From: Thermoplasmata archaeon
GTDB taxonomy: Archaea; Thermoplasmatota; Thermoplasmata; UBA10834
Assembly (NCBI GenBank): GCA_020696365.1
Contig: JAEHCM010000011.1
Coordinates: forward strand, 1-33,559
DNA: 33,559 nt
Reading direction: 5' to 3'
Positions within the stretch are counted from its first letter, which is position 1, and every line of letters starts with the position of its first letter. The notes under the pieces were generated by a model. It made no database searches. It worked only from the letters and a program-made list of their open reading frames with translations, and was not told the DNA's origin. This document shows positions 24,007 to 32,389 of the stretch, piece after piece. The position numbers were made by a program, and so were the translations under genes.

Positions 24007-25293
24007 CTATGCGTGTCCCGTCTCCGAGCCGCCGTTCGCGCTCCAGTAAGCCTCTATGAAGTCCATCCAGCCCAGCTGTGGGAAGGCATATGACTGGTAC
24101 TCCTCCAAGGATCCGTTGAGCATGAGCTCCTCGAGGGAGTGGCTCGGCGTCAATGGCAGGTATATGCCAAGGCCGGTGTGCAAACCCTCGGTGATCATCG
24201 AAGTTCCGAGTCCGATTACAGCTGTGTTGTAAGCATCCATGACGGCTTCGCAGGCCGACTTCACCGCCGGGTCGTCCACGTTCTGCGCGAGGCTGTCGAT
24301 GAACGCACCAAGATCTACCCTTGCGATCGCATTCGTGCCATACAGGATCTGCGCAGATGCTTGGGCTGCCTTGATAACGCTAAGATAGCTATCCATATCA
24401 TCGACCATGAGACCCGCCATGTAGCCTATGGACTCCGCGAGGGCGTCCATTTCTCCTAGGTCAACGGCCGCCTTCGAGTTCACCATCTCCGCCTGGTATG
24501 GAGTGTCGAGCATCATATCGGTGAAATGCACGGTCATAGCGATAGACAGCTCCTCAGGTGTGATGTCCCTATCGAGTTCTATCTCCTCCAGGATTCTGTC
24601 GTATGCGATACCTCTCCAGCCGGTGTAACACTCGCTCGCGACAAGGTAGCCGACATCCGCGTTAACGCTGTATTCGTAGGCCACCTCGGTCTGACCGACG
24701 AGGCACTCGTCGGCACCGAGTATATCGATGCGGTAACCATCCAGAGCTTCGGTGACCTCCTTGTGCGTCAAGCAGTCAGGCTCGGCCCCTTCCTCTTCGG
24801 ACGGGTTGTCGTCCCATGCGATGTAGTACGGCGTTCCGTGGTCCCAGAACACGATTATCGTGTACAAGGCAGAAGACTCGCTGAAGGCGAACGACACAAA
24901 GCTCTCAAGGACCTCAGGGTCGCCCATGTTCACTTCCTGGTTGTGGAAGACGTAATCTGTCATCTCCTCGAGAGCCCCGGGAAGGACCCTGTAGAGTACG
25001 GCCGGGCCAGCGAACCTGTCAACCAACGTGAAGACATCGACGTTATCGGTCGACCCGACAGCCATCAGCTCCAGGAGGTCCGTCTCGACGACCCCGACCT
25101 CGTCCCCGCCAAGGACTGTGTCCAGGTTATTGTCACCGTCAAGGTACACCAGCACCCTCCACGTCGGCGACTGTTGGTTGTTTCCATTCTTCGATCCCAT
25201 ATCACTGCCGGCGATTACAGGCTGAGCTGCGAGCGCGGCAACCGCCACTATTGAGCAGAACATCAGAAGATGCTGCCTGCACTTTCTCATCAT
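24007..25293 (-). CDS. Secreted clostripain-family (C11) cysteine peptidase 1
   Basis: A 428-aa protein with a signal peptide (about 1-28; hydrophobic core then PVIAGS). The C11/caspase-clan core begins at WRVLVYLDGDNNLD (45-58). The catalytic His is His152 in FWDHGT and the catalytic Cys is Cys197 in LGADECLVGQTE. The usual motif is DACxM; here the Cys is preceded by Glu and followed by LV, a divergent but intact form. Clostripains cleave after Arg or Lys. The C-terminal half (about 230-428) is helical with GIYLPLTPS typical of the family. No sorting or anchor motif is seen at the C-terminus. Its promoter is at 25354-25361 and the Shine-Dalgarno is a GGGGGG run eight bases before ATG. Confidence 0.88.
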   Translation of the reverse strand: MMRKCRQHLLMFCSIVAVAALAAQPVIAGSDMGSKNGNNQQSPTWRVLVYLDGDNNLDTVLGGDEVGVVETDLLELMAVGSTDNVDVFTLVDRFAGPAVLYRVLPGALEEMTDYVFHNQEVNMGDPEVLESFVSFAFSESSALYTIIVFWDHGTPYYIAWDDNPSEEEGAEPDCLTHKEVTEALDGYRIDILGADECLVGQTEVAYEYSVNADVGYLVASECYTGWRGIAYDRILEEIELDRDITPEELSIAMTVHFTDMMLDTPYQAEMVNSKAAVDLGEMDALAESIGYMAGLMVDDMDSYLSVIKAAQASAQILYGTNAIARVDLGAFIDSLAQNVDDPAVKSACEAVMDAYNTAVIGLGTSMITEGLHTGLGIYLPLTPSHSLEELMLNGSLEEYQSYAFPQLGWMDFIEAYWSANGGSETGHA

Positions 25294-25353
25294 TATTTAA
25301 TCCCCCCGCCGCAGCTGACACTTCTCAGCGGCCGAAATGGTAAAGGCGCAACC

Positions 25354-25361
25354 CTATATAG
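25354..25361 (-). promoter_or_regulatory. TATA box of clostripain gene 1
   Basis: The palindromic CTATATAG lies about 60 bp upstream of the ATG at 25293. Transcription is predicted near 25331, giving a leader of about 38 nt. Just beyond, at about 25370-25385, is a C-run and GC-rich patch that I cannot assign. Confidence 0.6.
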
Positions 25362-25481
25362 TTGTGACTGACCCCCCCCTTGCGGGACCCCAGAAGTGTA
25401 CCCTTTTGAGGGCTAAGGAATCATAGGGAGAAATCGCAGGATTTGCACTGTTCGCGTCTTGATTGTTCAGGGAATCGCGAG

Positions 25482-25925
25482 TCACTCGATGAGACTCAAC
25501 ATCTCTATCTCACGCATCTTCGCGTCCTTCGGAGGTTGAGTTTTACCCCAGAAGAACGAACCAGGTATCTTTCCCGTATTCTGCACCATGTACTTCCATT
25601 CAGGAAGGTAAGAGACGACATCGCCCTCGTGGAGAACGATCTTCTTAGCTTCCCGCTTCCTGAGACTCTCGGCATCTTTGCCGTACCAGACGGTGAACTC
25701 GCCCTGCACGATGTGGTAGAACTCAAATGCTCGCCCGTACCACTCGTCCGCTGTTCCATCGTCCTCTGATTCTGTTGAGAAGACAATCGTGGTAAGACCG
25801 GGCTCCATGAAGTAGAGACCCAAGTCCCATGCCTCGTTTGACACGTACTTGGTAAGCATCCCGTCCCTGTACACCTCGGTCTTGACATTCTCCACCCTCG
25901 TAACACTCGGTTCCGAATCCTCCAT
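25482..25925 (-). CDS. Cupin-domain protein
   Basis: A 147-aa single-domain beta-barrel protein. The cupin core runs from about 55 to 125, with FEFYHIVQGEFTVWYG (motif 1 region) and HEGDVVSYLPEWKYMVQNTG (motif 2 region). Only part of the usual His/Glu metal set is evident (His71, His98), so it may be a non-catalytic or sensing cupin. The start has an excellent AGGAGG Shine-Dalgarno. It lies 30 bp after the M24 peptidase gene and probably shares its transcript. Substrate and role cannot be assigned. Confidence 0.8.
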   Translation of the reverse strand: MEDSEPSVTRVENVKTEVYRDGMLTKYVSNEAWDLGLYFMEPGLTTIVFSTESEDDGTADEWYGRAFEFYHIVQGEFTVWYGKDAESLRKREAKKIVLHEGDVVSYLPEWKYMVQNTGKIPGSFFWGKTQPPKDAKMREIEMLSLIE

Positions 25926-25955
25926 TTCACACTCCTCCTAAGTTGGCCAAATCGG

Positions 25956-27119
25956 TCAATACCACAGCTCCCTAGCGATCGTGGAGAGAGGCGTCCCTCC
26001 GCTCTTAGTGACCACGAACTCGTCCTCGATCTGCATGTAGCCGAGTCCCTTCACATAGATCTGTGGCTCAACGGATATGACCATGTTCTTCTCCAGCTTC
26101 CTGTCCGCGTACGTGCGATCGTTCTCGATGTACTCGTATCCGACGAAAGGCCACTCATGGACTTCCAGGCCGACGCCGTGGCCTATACCGGAGAAATCGC
26201 CTTCGAATGTCAGCTCCATCTCCTCGGTCACGACCTTGTTCACCTCGGATGCCATGACTCCTGGCACCATCGATAGTCTCGCGGCCTCCTCGGCCTCCAC
26301 CAGTCGCTCGTATAAATCGATATGCCGGTCGCTCGGCTTCCCGAGGCAGAACGACCGCGCGATGTCGCAGCAATATCCGTTGAACATGGTCCCGAAGTCG
26401 AGATTCCATGGGTCGCCCCTCCTGAGCTTCCGCCCGCCGCAGTACCACCACCATTCAAGATGCTTCTGATTCTTGCCTGACGTCACCATCGTGTTGTGTG
26501 GAAATCCCTCGGAGCCCCTCAGTCGGCAGACCCTCTCCACTTCTGCGACTATCTCCGCCTCACTCATCCCGGATTTGGCGTATCCGAGTGCCGTTTCGAA
26601 GCCGGCTTTCGCTATCCCTGACGCTCTTCTTATGGAATCTATTTCGAACTCGGTCTTCGCCGCGCGTTCATCCTCCAGTATCTCGGAAGCCTCCACGAGC
26701 TTGCACGAACCCAGGCTCCTCTTGAGTCGGCCCTTCAGTCCGGCGGGCGTCGACGAGCTGCCTACAAGGCCGATCATCTTCAGCCTCGGAGTCGCTCCGT
26801 CCAGAAACTCCCTCAGCGTGGCGACAGGGTCCCGCGCGCCGACAACATTCTCGATCCAGGTGCAATCGCTTGGGAAGTAGTCTGCGGAGTCTATCTGCAG
26901 AAGCGGGTCCACGTTCTTCTCGGCTGGAAGAAGAACCATCGTGTCGCCGAAGTATGGCTCGTAGCCAGAAACATACAGCACGTGACCCCTCTGCCCATAT
27001 CTCATGCTGCCAGGTGAGGAGAATATCGCCAGGGCGTCCAATCCACGGTCGAGCATTCTTCTGCGAATCCTACGCACTCGTCTTGTGAACTCACCCGATG
27101 GGAATCGCAGCCCATGCAT
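25956..27119 (-). CDS. M24 family metallopeptidase (Xaa-Pro aminopeptidase/dipeptidase-like)
   Basis: A 387-aa cytoplasmic pita-bread-fold peptidase. The five metal ligands of the family are all present: Asp241 and Asp252 in NLDFGTMFNGYCCDIAR, His314 in GIGHGVGLEVHEWP, Glu351 in ISVEPQIY and Glu365 in QIEDEF. An N-terminal creatinase-like domain (about 1-160) precedes the catalytic domain, as in prolidases. Expected role: removing residues ahead of proline from imported peptides. No signal peptide is seen. ATG at 27119 is preferred; an in-frame TTG at 27146 lacks a clear Shine-Dalgarno. The downstream cupin gene is probably co-transcribed. Substrate (Xaa-Pro dipeptide or longer) is not decided by sequence. 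Confidence 0.9.
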   Translation of the reverse strand: MHGLRFPSGEFTRRVRRIRRRMLDRGLDALAIFSSPGSMRYGQRGHVLYVSGYEPYFGDTMVLLPAEKNVDPLLQIDSADYFPSDCTWIENVVGARDPVATLREFLDGATPRLKMIGLVGSSSTPAGLKGRLKRSLGSCKLVEASEILEDERAAKTEFEIDSIRRASGIAKAGFETALGYAKSGMSEAEIVAEVERVCRLRGSEGFPHNTMVTSGKNQKHLEWWWYCGGRKLRRGDPWNLDFGTMFNGYCCDIARSFCLGKPSDRHIDLYERLVEAEEAARLSMVPGVMASEVNKVVTEEMELTFEGDFSGIGHGVGLEVHEWPFVGYEYIENDRTYADRKLEKNMVISVEPQIYVKGLGYMQIEDEFVVTKSGGTPLSTIARELWY

Positions 27120-27284
27120 CGAACCGTGATTGGATTGCTCAGTCAAAAGGTTGGCGCAACGCTACTGGAAATGCCACATTCAGCCGAGACGGCAGGGTCC
27201 CCGCTGGACTCAACCGGCTTCCCAGTCGGAGCTGCCCGTCGCCGGGTGCGTCGTGCTGAGACGACACCGATAATGGACGGATAT

Positions 27285-29450
27285 TCAGACGAGGACTGCG
27301 GAGAGTGTACTCCCCGCCTCTGTCCACGCCCATTCGAGGGTCAGCAGGTCCTCCTGCAGCCACGGGATCAGGATATCATCTCTCATGTCCTCAAGAATGA
27401 GCTGTGCCACGCTATCGGTGAGGGTCTCACTCGTGAGTCCCAAGTAAACCCAGTAGACATCTAGATATGCCTGTTGCTGGTCGAAATCGTCGGCCCAGTA
27501 CATCTCGTCGTTTATCATCCAGCTCATCACCAGCTCGTAGGTCTCAAGGCTGCAGACCGGGGCCCAATCCATCGTGTATATCCCACGAAGCGCGGCGATT
27601 GCGTTGTTGGTAGAGCCTGCCGATAAGTCGGTGATCACATCGCTCAAACTGACATAATCATGCACATGCTGGGCCGGGCGGAGGAAGACGTCCCAAGAGC
27701 CCATCGAGCCGCCCTGACCGATGGACCACGAGTTGATGATTCGACGAGCGTCGATCAGAGCATCGTTCAGAACACCGGCCTCCACGACGATCACAGCCCG
27801 CTCTTCCTCGGTCTGAGCAGCCTCGTAGGCATCACGCAGATCATCCGCATAGCTGTTGATCGCCATCACATCGTCTCTCAGGTCCCTCAACGCTACTTCC
27901 ACGCGGTCGAACAACTCGGCCTCCGATGGAACTGATGGTGCTTGCGACTTAACGCACGTGGACATCCAGTTCACCGTTGGAATTAAGTCGATCGGCAGGA
28001 CCAGAGTCGTGTCCGACCTGATAGCCATCAGTGCGTAGAAGTCGAGAATGTCCTTGATAGACTCAGAGCTGGACTGCGTGAGGTCGTCGAGCTGGGTATG
28101 ATAGTAAGCGTCTATGCCCTCGACCCACGACGCCTGCACGGCGGAGCCGCCTGCGATCGCGGTGAACGACCAGGCGTCCGTATACGGATAGACGGGGTTA
28201 CACCAGGTTGCATCCACCTTTGAATCCGTGATGGCTTCCTTGACGAAATCGTTGATCTCCCAGGTATTCTCCAGCCAATACGGTCCATTCGTCTTTTCGA
28301 AACCGACCATATCTGCGTTGAGATTCAATACCAGACCATCGGCAATCTCGGGATGCGCACACACGAACTCGTAGGATCCGACGATCCAACTGTACCAATC
28401 AGAGGGGCCGCCGAATTCCTCGGCACCGAGCGAGCAGAACACCAATGTCCTTTCGTTCATGAGAGTCCCATCGGCTCTGGACTCGGAGAACAACCTCGCG
28501 AGTTCAAGCACGGCAGCCACTCCGGAGCAGTCATCGTTCGTGCCCGACCACCACGTGTCGACGTGTGCCGAGAATACTATGTACTCATCGGGGTGGACCG
28601 ATCCGTTCAGGTAACCGACGACGTTCGCCGACTGGGCATTCTCCGCGGATATCAGGTCGGCCGAGCCATCTATCTGGACGGTCACAGAGCCGTGTTGCGT
28701 CAAATCTAGAATCTGCTGAGCCGAATCCCGAGATATGGAGAGCGCAGGCAGAGAGCCCCCGACCCCATCCTGTTTGATGCCGTCCGAAGCCGGATACTGA
28801 TTGTAGTAGCCATAGAATATCGCGGCTGACGCACCGTGAAGTGCGAGTTCCTCGATTGTTACGCTTGGATATGGGATCACGTTGTCATCTCTCAACACGA
28901 GCGCGACAGCGTCGGCAAGGTCGCCTATCGCATCGAGTTCGGCCAGAGTTCCTCGTCCAACATCCACCACTTGGGAGATCAAGCTCTTGCCGTCATTCGA
29001 ATTCCCGAAATAGTAGGGCTCACCGTCCTCTGTTCCCCAGATCGAGTAGCATCCGCCATAGGCCGTTGTTGGAATCTCTTCCACTTCGGGGAAGATGATG
29101 TTCAAGGTTGTCCCGTGATGAACCCAACTTGAAGTGGAGAACGGCTCAATGACGACTTCGTCAAGACTCATGTTCATAAAACGACTGAGGACGTATTGCT
29201 GTGCGAACAGTTCTTCGGCCGTTCCTCCCACCTTTTCACCTAGGCTCGCAAGATACTCGAGTTCAGACCAGGCGTTGTCAACGTCGATTCCAGCGAGAAC
29301 CGCGACCTCATTCTGCGTCATGCCTCCAGAACCAGTGCCCGATGCGGACGATACGCGGTCATCGCTGACCTCAATCGTCCCGGGCAAAAGAGCGACGGAT
29401 ACCAAAGTCAAACACAACGCCAATGCTAGCATTCTCTTTTCGAAGATCAT
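27285..29450 (-). CDS. Secreted M28 aminopeptidase/carboxypeptidase with PA and dimerisation-like domains
   Basis: A 721-aa protein with a signal peptide (about 1-25), a PA-like insert (about 130-260) and an M28 zinc peptidase core. Metal and catalytic residues visible are His296 and Asp298 (SAHVDTW), the bridging Asp at 306/307 (NDDCSG), Glu344-Glu345 (GAEEFGG), Asp380 (LNADMVGF) and His451 (YYHTQLDD). The order PA-within-M28 followed by about 235 helical residues (about 485-721) is that of glutamate carboxypeptidase II/transferrin-receptor-like proteins, where the tail dimerises. It probably trims peptides outside the cell. The ATG at 29450 has a GGGGGT Shine-Dalgarno eight bases upstream. 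It is transcribed away from clostripain gene 2. Confidence 0.9.
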   Translation of the reverse strand: MIFEKRMLALALCLTLVSVALLPGTIEVSDDRVSSASGTGSGGMTQNEVAVLAGIDVDNAWSELEYLASLGEKVGGTAEELFAQQYVLSRFMNMSLDEVVIEPFSTSSWVHHGTTLNIIFPEVEEIPTTAYGGCYSIWGTEDGEPYYFGNSNDGKSLISQVVDVGRGTLAELDAIGDLADAVALVLRDDNVIPYPSVTIEELALHGASAAIFYGYYNQYPASDGIKQDGVGGSLPALSISRDSAQQILDLTQHGSVTVQIDGSADLISAENAQSANVVGYLNGSVHPDEYIVFSAHVDTWWSGTNDDCSGVAAVLELARLFSESRADGTLMNERTLVFCSLGAEEFGGPSDWYSWIVGSYEFVCAHPEIADGLVLNLNADMVGFEKTNGPYWLENTWEINDFVKEAITDSKVDATWCNPVYPYTDAWSFTAIAGGSAVQASWVEGIDAYYHTQLDDLTQSSSESIKDILDFYALMAIRSDTTLVLPIDLIPTVNWMSTCVKSQAPSVPSEAELFDRVEVALRDLRDDVMAINSYADDLRDAYEAAQTEEERAVIVVEAGVLNDALIDARRIINSWSIGQGGSMGSWDVFLRPAQHVHDYVSLSDVITDLSAGSTNNAIAALRGIYTMDWAPVCSLETYELVMSWMINDEMYWADDFDQQQAYLDVYWVYLGLTSETLTDSVAQLILEDMRDDILIPWLQEDLLTLEWAWTEAGSTLSAVLV

Positions 29451-29983
29451 CTCAGTCTACCCCCAACCGCGGTTGAAACCGTGGTTCGCTTTCCGGCGCC
29501 GCGACAATGGCAATACATATGGTTAATGATTCTATTCGAAAATCGGCTTGACTTGTCCGAAATCGGAGGGGGTCGTGCTTCGGGCTGCGTGATCCTTCAA
29601 CTGATTTACAAATGTTAACAAACCGCAGATATGTCAATGCGATAAAAGGCGGCGAATCATCGGTTCAGTTGATGTTGACAATGGAGATACCGGGTTAGCT
29701 AGACACCATTCTCGGTCGAAGAGGAGATTTGCTCGAAAACAGCCATTTCGTTCATGTTTCCGCGTTTCACCCAACCATCCCAGCCAACGAACGAGGACGG
29801 CATCGGTCGGGTTCTAAGACGGTTCAAGAACCTGGAGGCATCTCAATCATACAGTAGCGGTTGTTTCCGTAGCAGCCATAGCGATGTTAACAATCGCAAA
29901 GAGATTCAAGTACTGCAAACAACGTATATCCTGCCGTGGGGACCTAGGCGGCTGTTGAGTTCCCATAGGAGATATGATTGGGC
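29451..29983. promoter_or_regulatory. Divergent regulatory region between M28 and clostripain 2 genes
   Basis: No gene is supported in this 533-bp AT-rich region; an open frame at 29754-29987 has no family features. Three copies of ATGTTRACAA lie at 29612-29621, 29672-29681 (with G) and 29884-29893, all in the same orientation and with a GTTAAC-like core. A TATA-like GTATATC at 29924-29930 serves the rightward gene, predicting a start near 29953, and AGGAGA at 29968-29973 is its Shine-Dalgarno. The leftward promoter is not clear. Confidence 0.55.
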
Positions 29984-31141
29984 ATGAACAGAAGTAGAGT
30001 AAGTATCTTGAGTGTGGCCCTGGTGGCCATCCTCGTGGTGCCTGGCGTCTTGATGACGGCACCCACGAGCAAAGCGGAAGCGGCGACTTGGACTTTCGCC
30101 ATCTACGTTGCCGCGGACAACAGTCTTGAGCCGTACTGGGAGACGACGACCCTGCCTTTCTTGCAGGCGGTCCCAGCGAGTGATGATGTGAACTTGGTGG
30201 CTATACTTGACTTCAAATCCACGTCCACCATCGAGATCGTGAAGGTTTCCGGATCCACTGTCACCACTGTGGAGACGTACGGAGAGATGGATACGGGAGA
30301 TCCTGCAACACTATCATGGTGGATTGACCGCGCAACGACGCTCTGGCCATCGACAAACTTCGGACTCAGCCTCTGGGACCACGGTTTCGGATGGCAGTAT
30401 ATTTGCGCCGACGACACGTCGGCTAGCTCCATCAACATGACCGACCTGGAAAGTGCGTTCACCGATGCAGCCGTGATGGTTGATGTGTTGGCGTTCGACG
30501 CGTGCAACATGGCCATGGCAGAGGTCGCCTACGCTCTCTCCCTGACCGATATGGTCCAGTACATGGTAGCGTCGGAGGAGTACGGACCTGGAGACGGGCT
30601 CCCACTGGACGATATCCTCACGACACTGGTCGACGACCCGACGATGACGCCGCAAGAGCTCGGAGCCGTCATGGTTGAGGAGTGGGGGACTCATTACGGG
30701 AAGACCAATGGAGGAAGGATGACCCTTGCCTCAATCGACGTCGCCGAGTTCGGAGCTCGCATGAGCAACTTCAACAGCTGGTCGACGAGAATGATGGACA
30801 TGTTGCCAACGTACGAGAGCTACTACCTGAATGCGGTGCAGAAGAGCCACGCGATGACGGCGATACCGTATTTCGTTGATCTGTACGACCTCGCATATAA
30901 CCTGTTGGATCAGAGTGGTATCACGGACGCAACCCTGAGGTCGTTGACCACGCAGCTGCAATCTGACGTGCTGGCATATGTGGTCGACTTCGCGGGTGGA
31001 CCGAAGATGGACGATTGCGGAGGGATCACGCTCTACTGGGCAGCCGACAACGACTGGGGTTGGTATGGAGCGGACTACCTGGACACTCAGTTCGCGGCTG
31101 ACACTGGCTGGGGAGACTTCCTCACAGCTCTCCACGCCTAG
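29984..31141 (+). CDS. Secreted clostripain-family (C11) cysteine peptidase 2
   Basis: A 385-aa protein with a signal peptide (about 1-33, ending near SKAEAA). WTFAIYVAADNSLEPYW opens the C11 core. The catalytic dyad is His133 in LWDHGFGWQ and Cys174 in FDACNMAMAEVAYA, both in canonical family motifs. The C-terminal third has the GGITLYWAADNDWGWYG segment near the end. I take ATG at 29984 because AGGAGA lies ten bases upstream; TTG at 29978 is in frame but weaker. It is clearly a different copy from the gene at 24007-25293 (ECLV versus ACNM around the Cys; shorter C-terminal region). A strong palindromic terminator follows, so it is a single-gene transcript. Confidence 0.9.
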   Translation: MNRSRVSILSVALVAILVVPGVLMTAPTSKAEAATWTFAIYVAADNSLEPYWETTTLPFLQAVPASDDVNLVAILDFKSTSTIEIVKVSGSTVTTVETYGEMDTGDPATLSWWIDRATTLWPSTNFGLSLWDHGFGWQYICADDTSASSINMTDLESAFTDAAVMVDVLAFDACNMAMAEVAYALSLTDMVQYMVASEEYGPGDGLPLDDILTTLVDDPTMTPQELGAVMVEEWGTHYGKTNGGRMTLASIDVAEFGARMSNFNSWSTRMMDMLPTYESYYLNAVQKSHAMTAIPYFVDLYDLAYNLLDQSGITDATLRSLTTQLQSDVLAYVVDFAGGPKMDDCGGITLYWAADNDWGWYGADYLDTQFAADTGWGDFLTALHA

Positions 31142-31161
31142 CGCAAAACCTTGAAAACACC

Positions 31162-31189
31162 AGAGAGGGAGGGGTACCCCTCCCTCTCT
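31162..31189 (+). terminator. Perfect 28-bp palindromic terminator after clostripain 2
   Basis: The region is a perfect palindrome centred at 31175/31176: AGAGAGGGAGGGGT paired with ACCCCTCCCTCTCT. It begins about 20 bp after the stop and is followed by CATTTCTTTCC. As RNA it folds into a stem of about 12 bp, a convincing transcription end. Being symmetric it could act on both strands, though no leftward gene lies to its right. Confidence 0.8.
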
Positions 31190-31492
31190 CATTTCTTTCC
31201 AAAATCTCTTGCCATTCCAGACAGCTGCTGCCACCATCTCATAGACCGTGGTTTGAATGGGAGGCGGGCCCGGTGGGTATAGCCGAGACAGCGTGCCAGT
31301 AATCCGAGACGCGGGCTCAATCAAGGGGTATATTGCGCTCGGGCTCAAACCCCTTTCATTCTTTCTTTCGCCCCCATGGCCTTTTCTCATGGGAGGGAGC
31401 AAGCCCTTCCTTGATTTATTTCGGTTACAGATTAATAAGCTGTTTGAGAGCTAGAGTAAGATAGCGCTAGTCGTGGAAGTGGTGACTTGAAG
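31190..31492. other. Intergenic stretch upstream of the DoxD-like gene
   Basis: About 300 bp without a supported gene. It holds one copy of a 21-bp repeat (31369-31389) and a TATA-like GATTAATAA at 31430-31438. That box would start the DoxD-like transcript near 31461, leaving about 30 nt of leader with a GGTGA Shine-Dalgarno at 31481-31485. Confidence 0.45.
31369..31389 (+). repeat. 21-bp direct repeat, copy 1
   Basis: CGCCCCCATGGCCTTTTCTC plus a final A. It matches the copy at 32193-32213 at 20 of 21 positions (C/T difference before ATGG). Neither copy lies in a gene; the pair flanks the DoxD-like gene. Confidence 0.75.
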
Positions 31493-31993
31493 ATGCCATT
31501 CGCTGGGCTTGCGAAGAGGGAGTATGCTGGAGCGGCGCTCAGATTGGCCCTTGGCTGGACGTTTCTGTGGGCGTTTCTCGACAAGACATTGGGACTAGGT
31601 TACGCGACGTCCTCGGAGAATGCTTGGGTGAACGGCGGATCGCCCACATCTGGTTTTCTGGCCTACGCGACTGCAGGGCCATTCAGTGGACTTTTCCAGG
31701 ATTTCTCTGGAAACACGACTGTCGACGTCCTGTTCATGCTCGCTCTGCTCATGCTCGGGGTCGCGCTGGTACTCGGCATAGGGATGAAGATAGCCGCCAT
31801 CTCGGGAAGTGCATTGATGCTTCTTATGTGGTCCTCGCGTTTGCCACCTGAGAACAACCCGATTCTGGATGATCACATCGTATATCTGATTGCCTTGATA
31901 CTGCTCGCTCTCATCGGATCAGGTCAGTGGTTCGGGCTTGGGAAGTGGTGGTTGGAACAGCCATGGGTGAAAAAGTTCCCAATACTGGAGTGA
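31493..31993 (+). CDS. DoxD-like (TQO small subunit/DoxX family) membrane protein
   Basis: A 166-aa protein with four predicted transmembrane helices (about 13-30, 74-92, 96-113 and 128-146). FLWAFLDKTLGLGYAT and AWVNGGSPTSGFL are the characteristic blocks of DoxD, the subunit of thiosulfate:quinone oxidoreductase in Acidianus, and of related DoxX proteins widespread in archaea and bacteria. The partner DoxA is not present here, so the thiosulfate role is not proved; many such proteins have unknown function. ATG at 31493 is taken because GGTGA lies seven bases upstream; TTG at 31487 is in frame. It is a single gene with its own promoter; a small hairpin (GCCTG-aaaga-CAGGC, 31994-32008) follows the stop. 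Confidence 0.82.
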   Translation: MPFAGLAKREYAGAALRLALGWTFLWAFLDKTLGLGYATSSENAWVNGGSPTSGFLAYATAGPFSGLFQDFSGNTTVDVLFMLALLMLGVALVLGIGMKIAAISGSALMLLMWSSRLPPENNPILDDHIVYLIALILLALIGSGQWFGLGKWWLEQPWVKKFPILE

Positions 31994-32192
31994 GCCTGAA
32001 AGACAGGCGAAATGTGCCTGCACGTGCAAGCTGGTTTTGCCTCGACCGGCTGAAGGAAGCGTCATCCCCAGCCGAGGTGATTGGTGTCATCTCAAGACGG
32101 TCGTCATATTCGCCTCCAGACTGTCAAGACGATTATCATTGTGATTGTCGCGACAGAAAGCCATTCTCTTGACTGTTATTCCGGTGCCCTTC

Positions 32193-32213
32193 CGCCCCTA
32201 TGGCCTTTTCTCA
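32193..32213 (+). repeat. 21-bp direct repeat, copy 2
   Basis: CGCCCCTATGGCCTTTTCTC plus a final A, 20 of 21 identical to 31369-31389. It lies about 110 bp upstream of the TATA box of the substrate-binding protein gene. Confidence 0.75.
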
Positions 32214-32321
32214 CGACTAAATACAACAGACTAGGTGCAGTAACGGTATCGGAAGTAGGGGGCTATCCCAGCCACGGCCGTTCCGCTTCCGTTGACTCGT
32301 AAATCCTCACTGACTCAACAG

Positions 32322-32329
32322 ATATATAG
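32322..32329 (+). promoter_or_regulatory. TATA box of the substrate-binding protein gene
   Basis: ATATATAG lies about 62 bp before the ATG at 32390; start near 32350 is expected. GGAGGA at 32378-32383 is a strong Shine-Dalgarno six bases before the ATG. Confidence 0.65.
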
Positions 32330-32389
32330 TCGAGGAGTTTATTGAGAACATTATCTGGTTCGAAACAGCTTGGCTATGGAGGATTTCGT

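Larger units (their letters stand above)
31994..32389. other. Intergenic stretch with repeat copy and promoter of the binding-protein gene
   Basis: About 396 bp without a supported gene. In order it holds a small hairpin directly after the DoxD-like stop (31994-32008), the palindrome TGCACGTGCA (32019-32028), the second 21-bp repeat copy (32193-32213), and the TATA box ATATATAG (32322-32329). The TATA box predicts a transcript start near 32350. Confidence 0.5.

Noticed and set aside
29754..29987. 77-codon rightward frame ahead of clostripain 2
   Set aside because: It spans the TATA box and leader of the next gene and contains two of its regulatory elements; composition is not protein-like.
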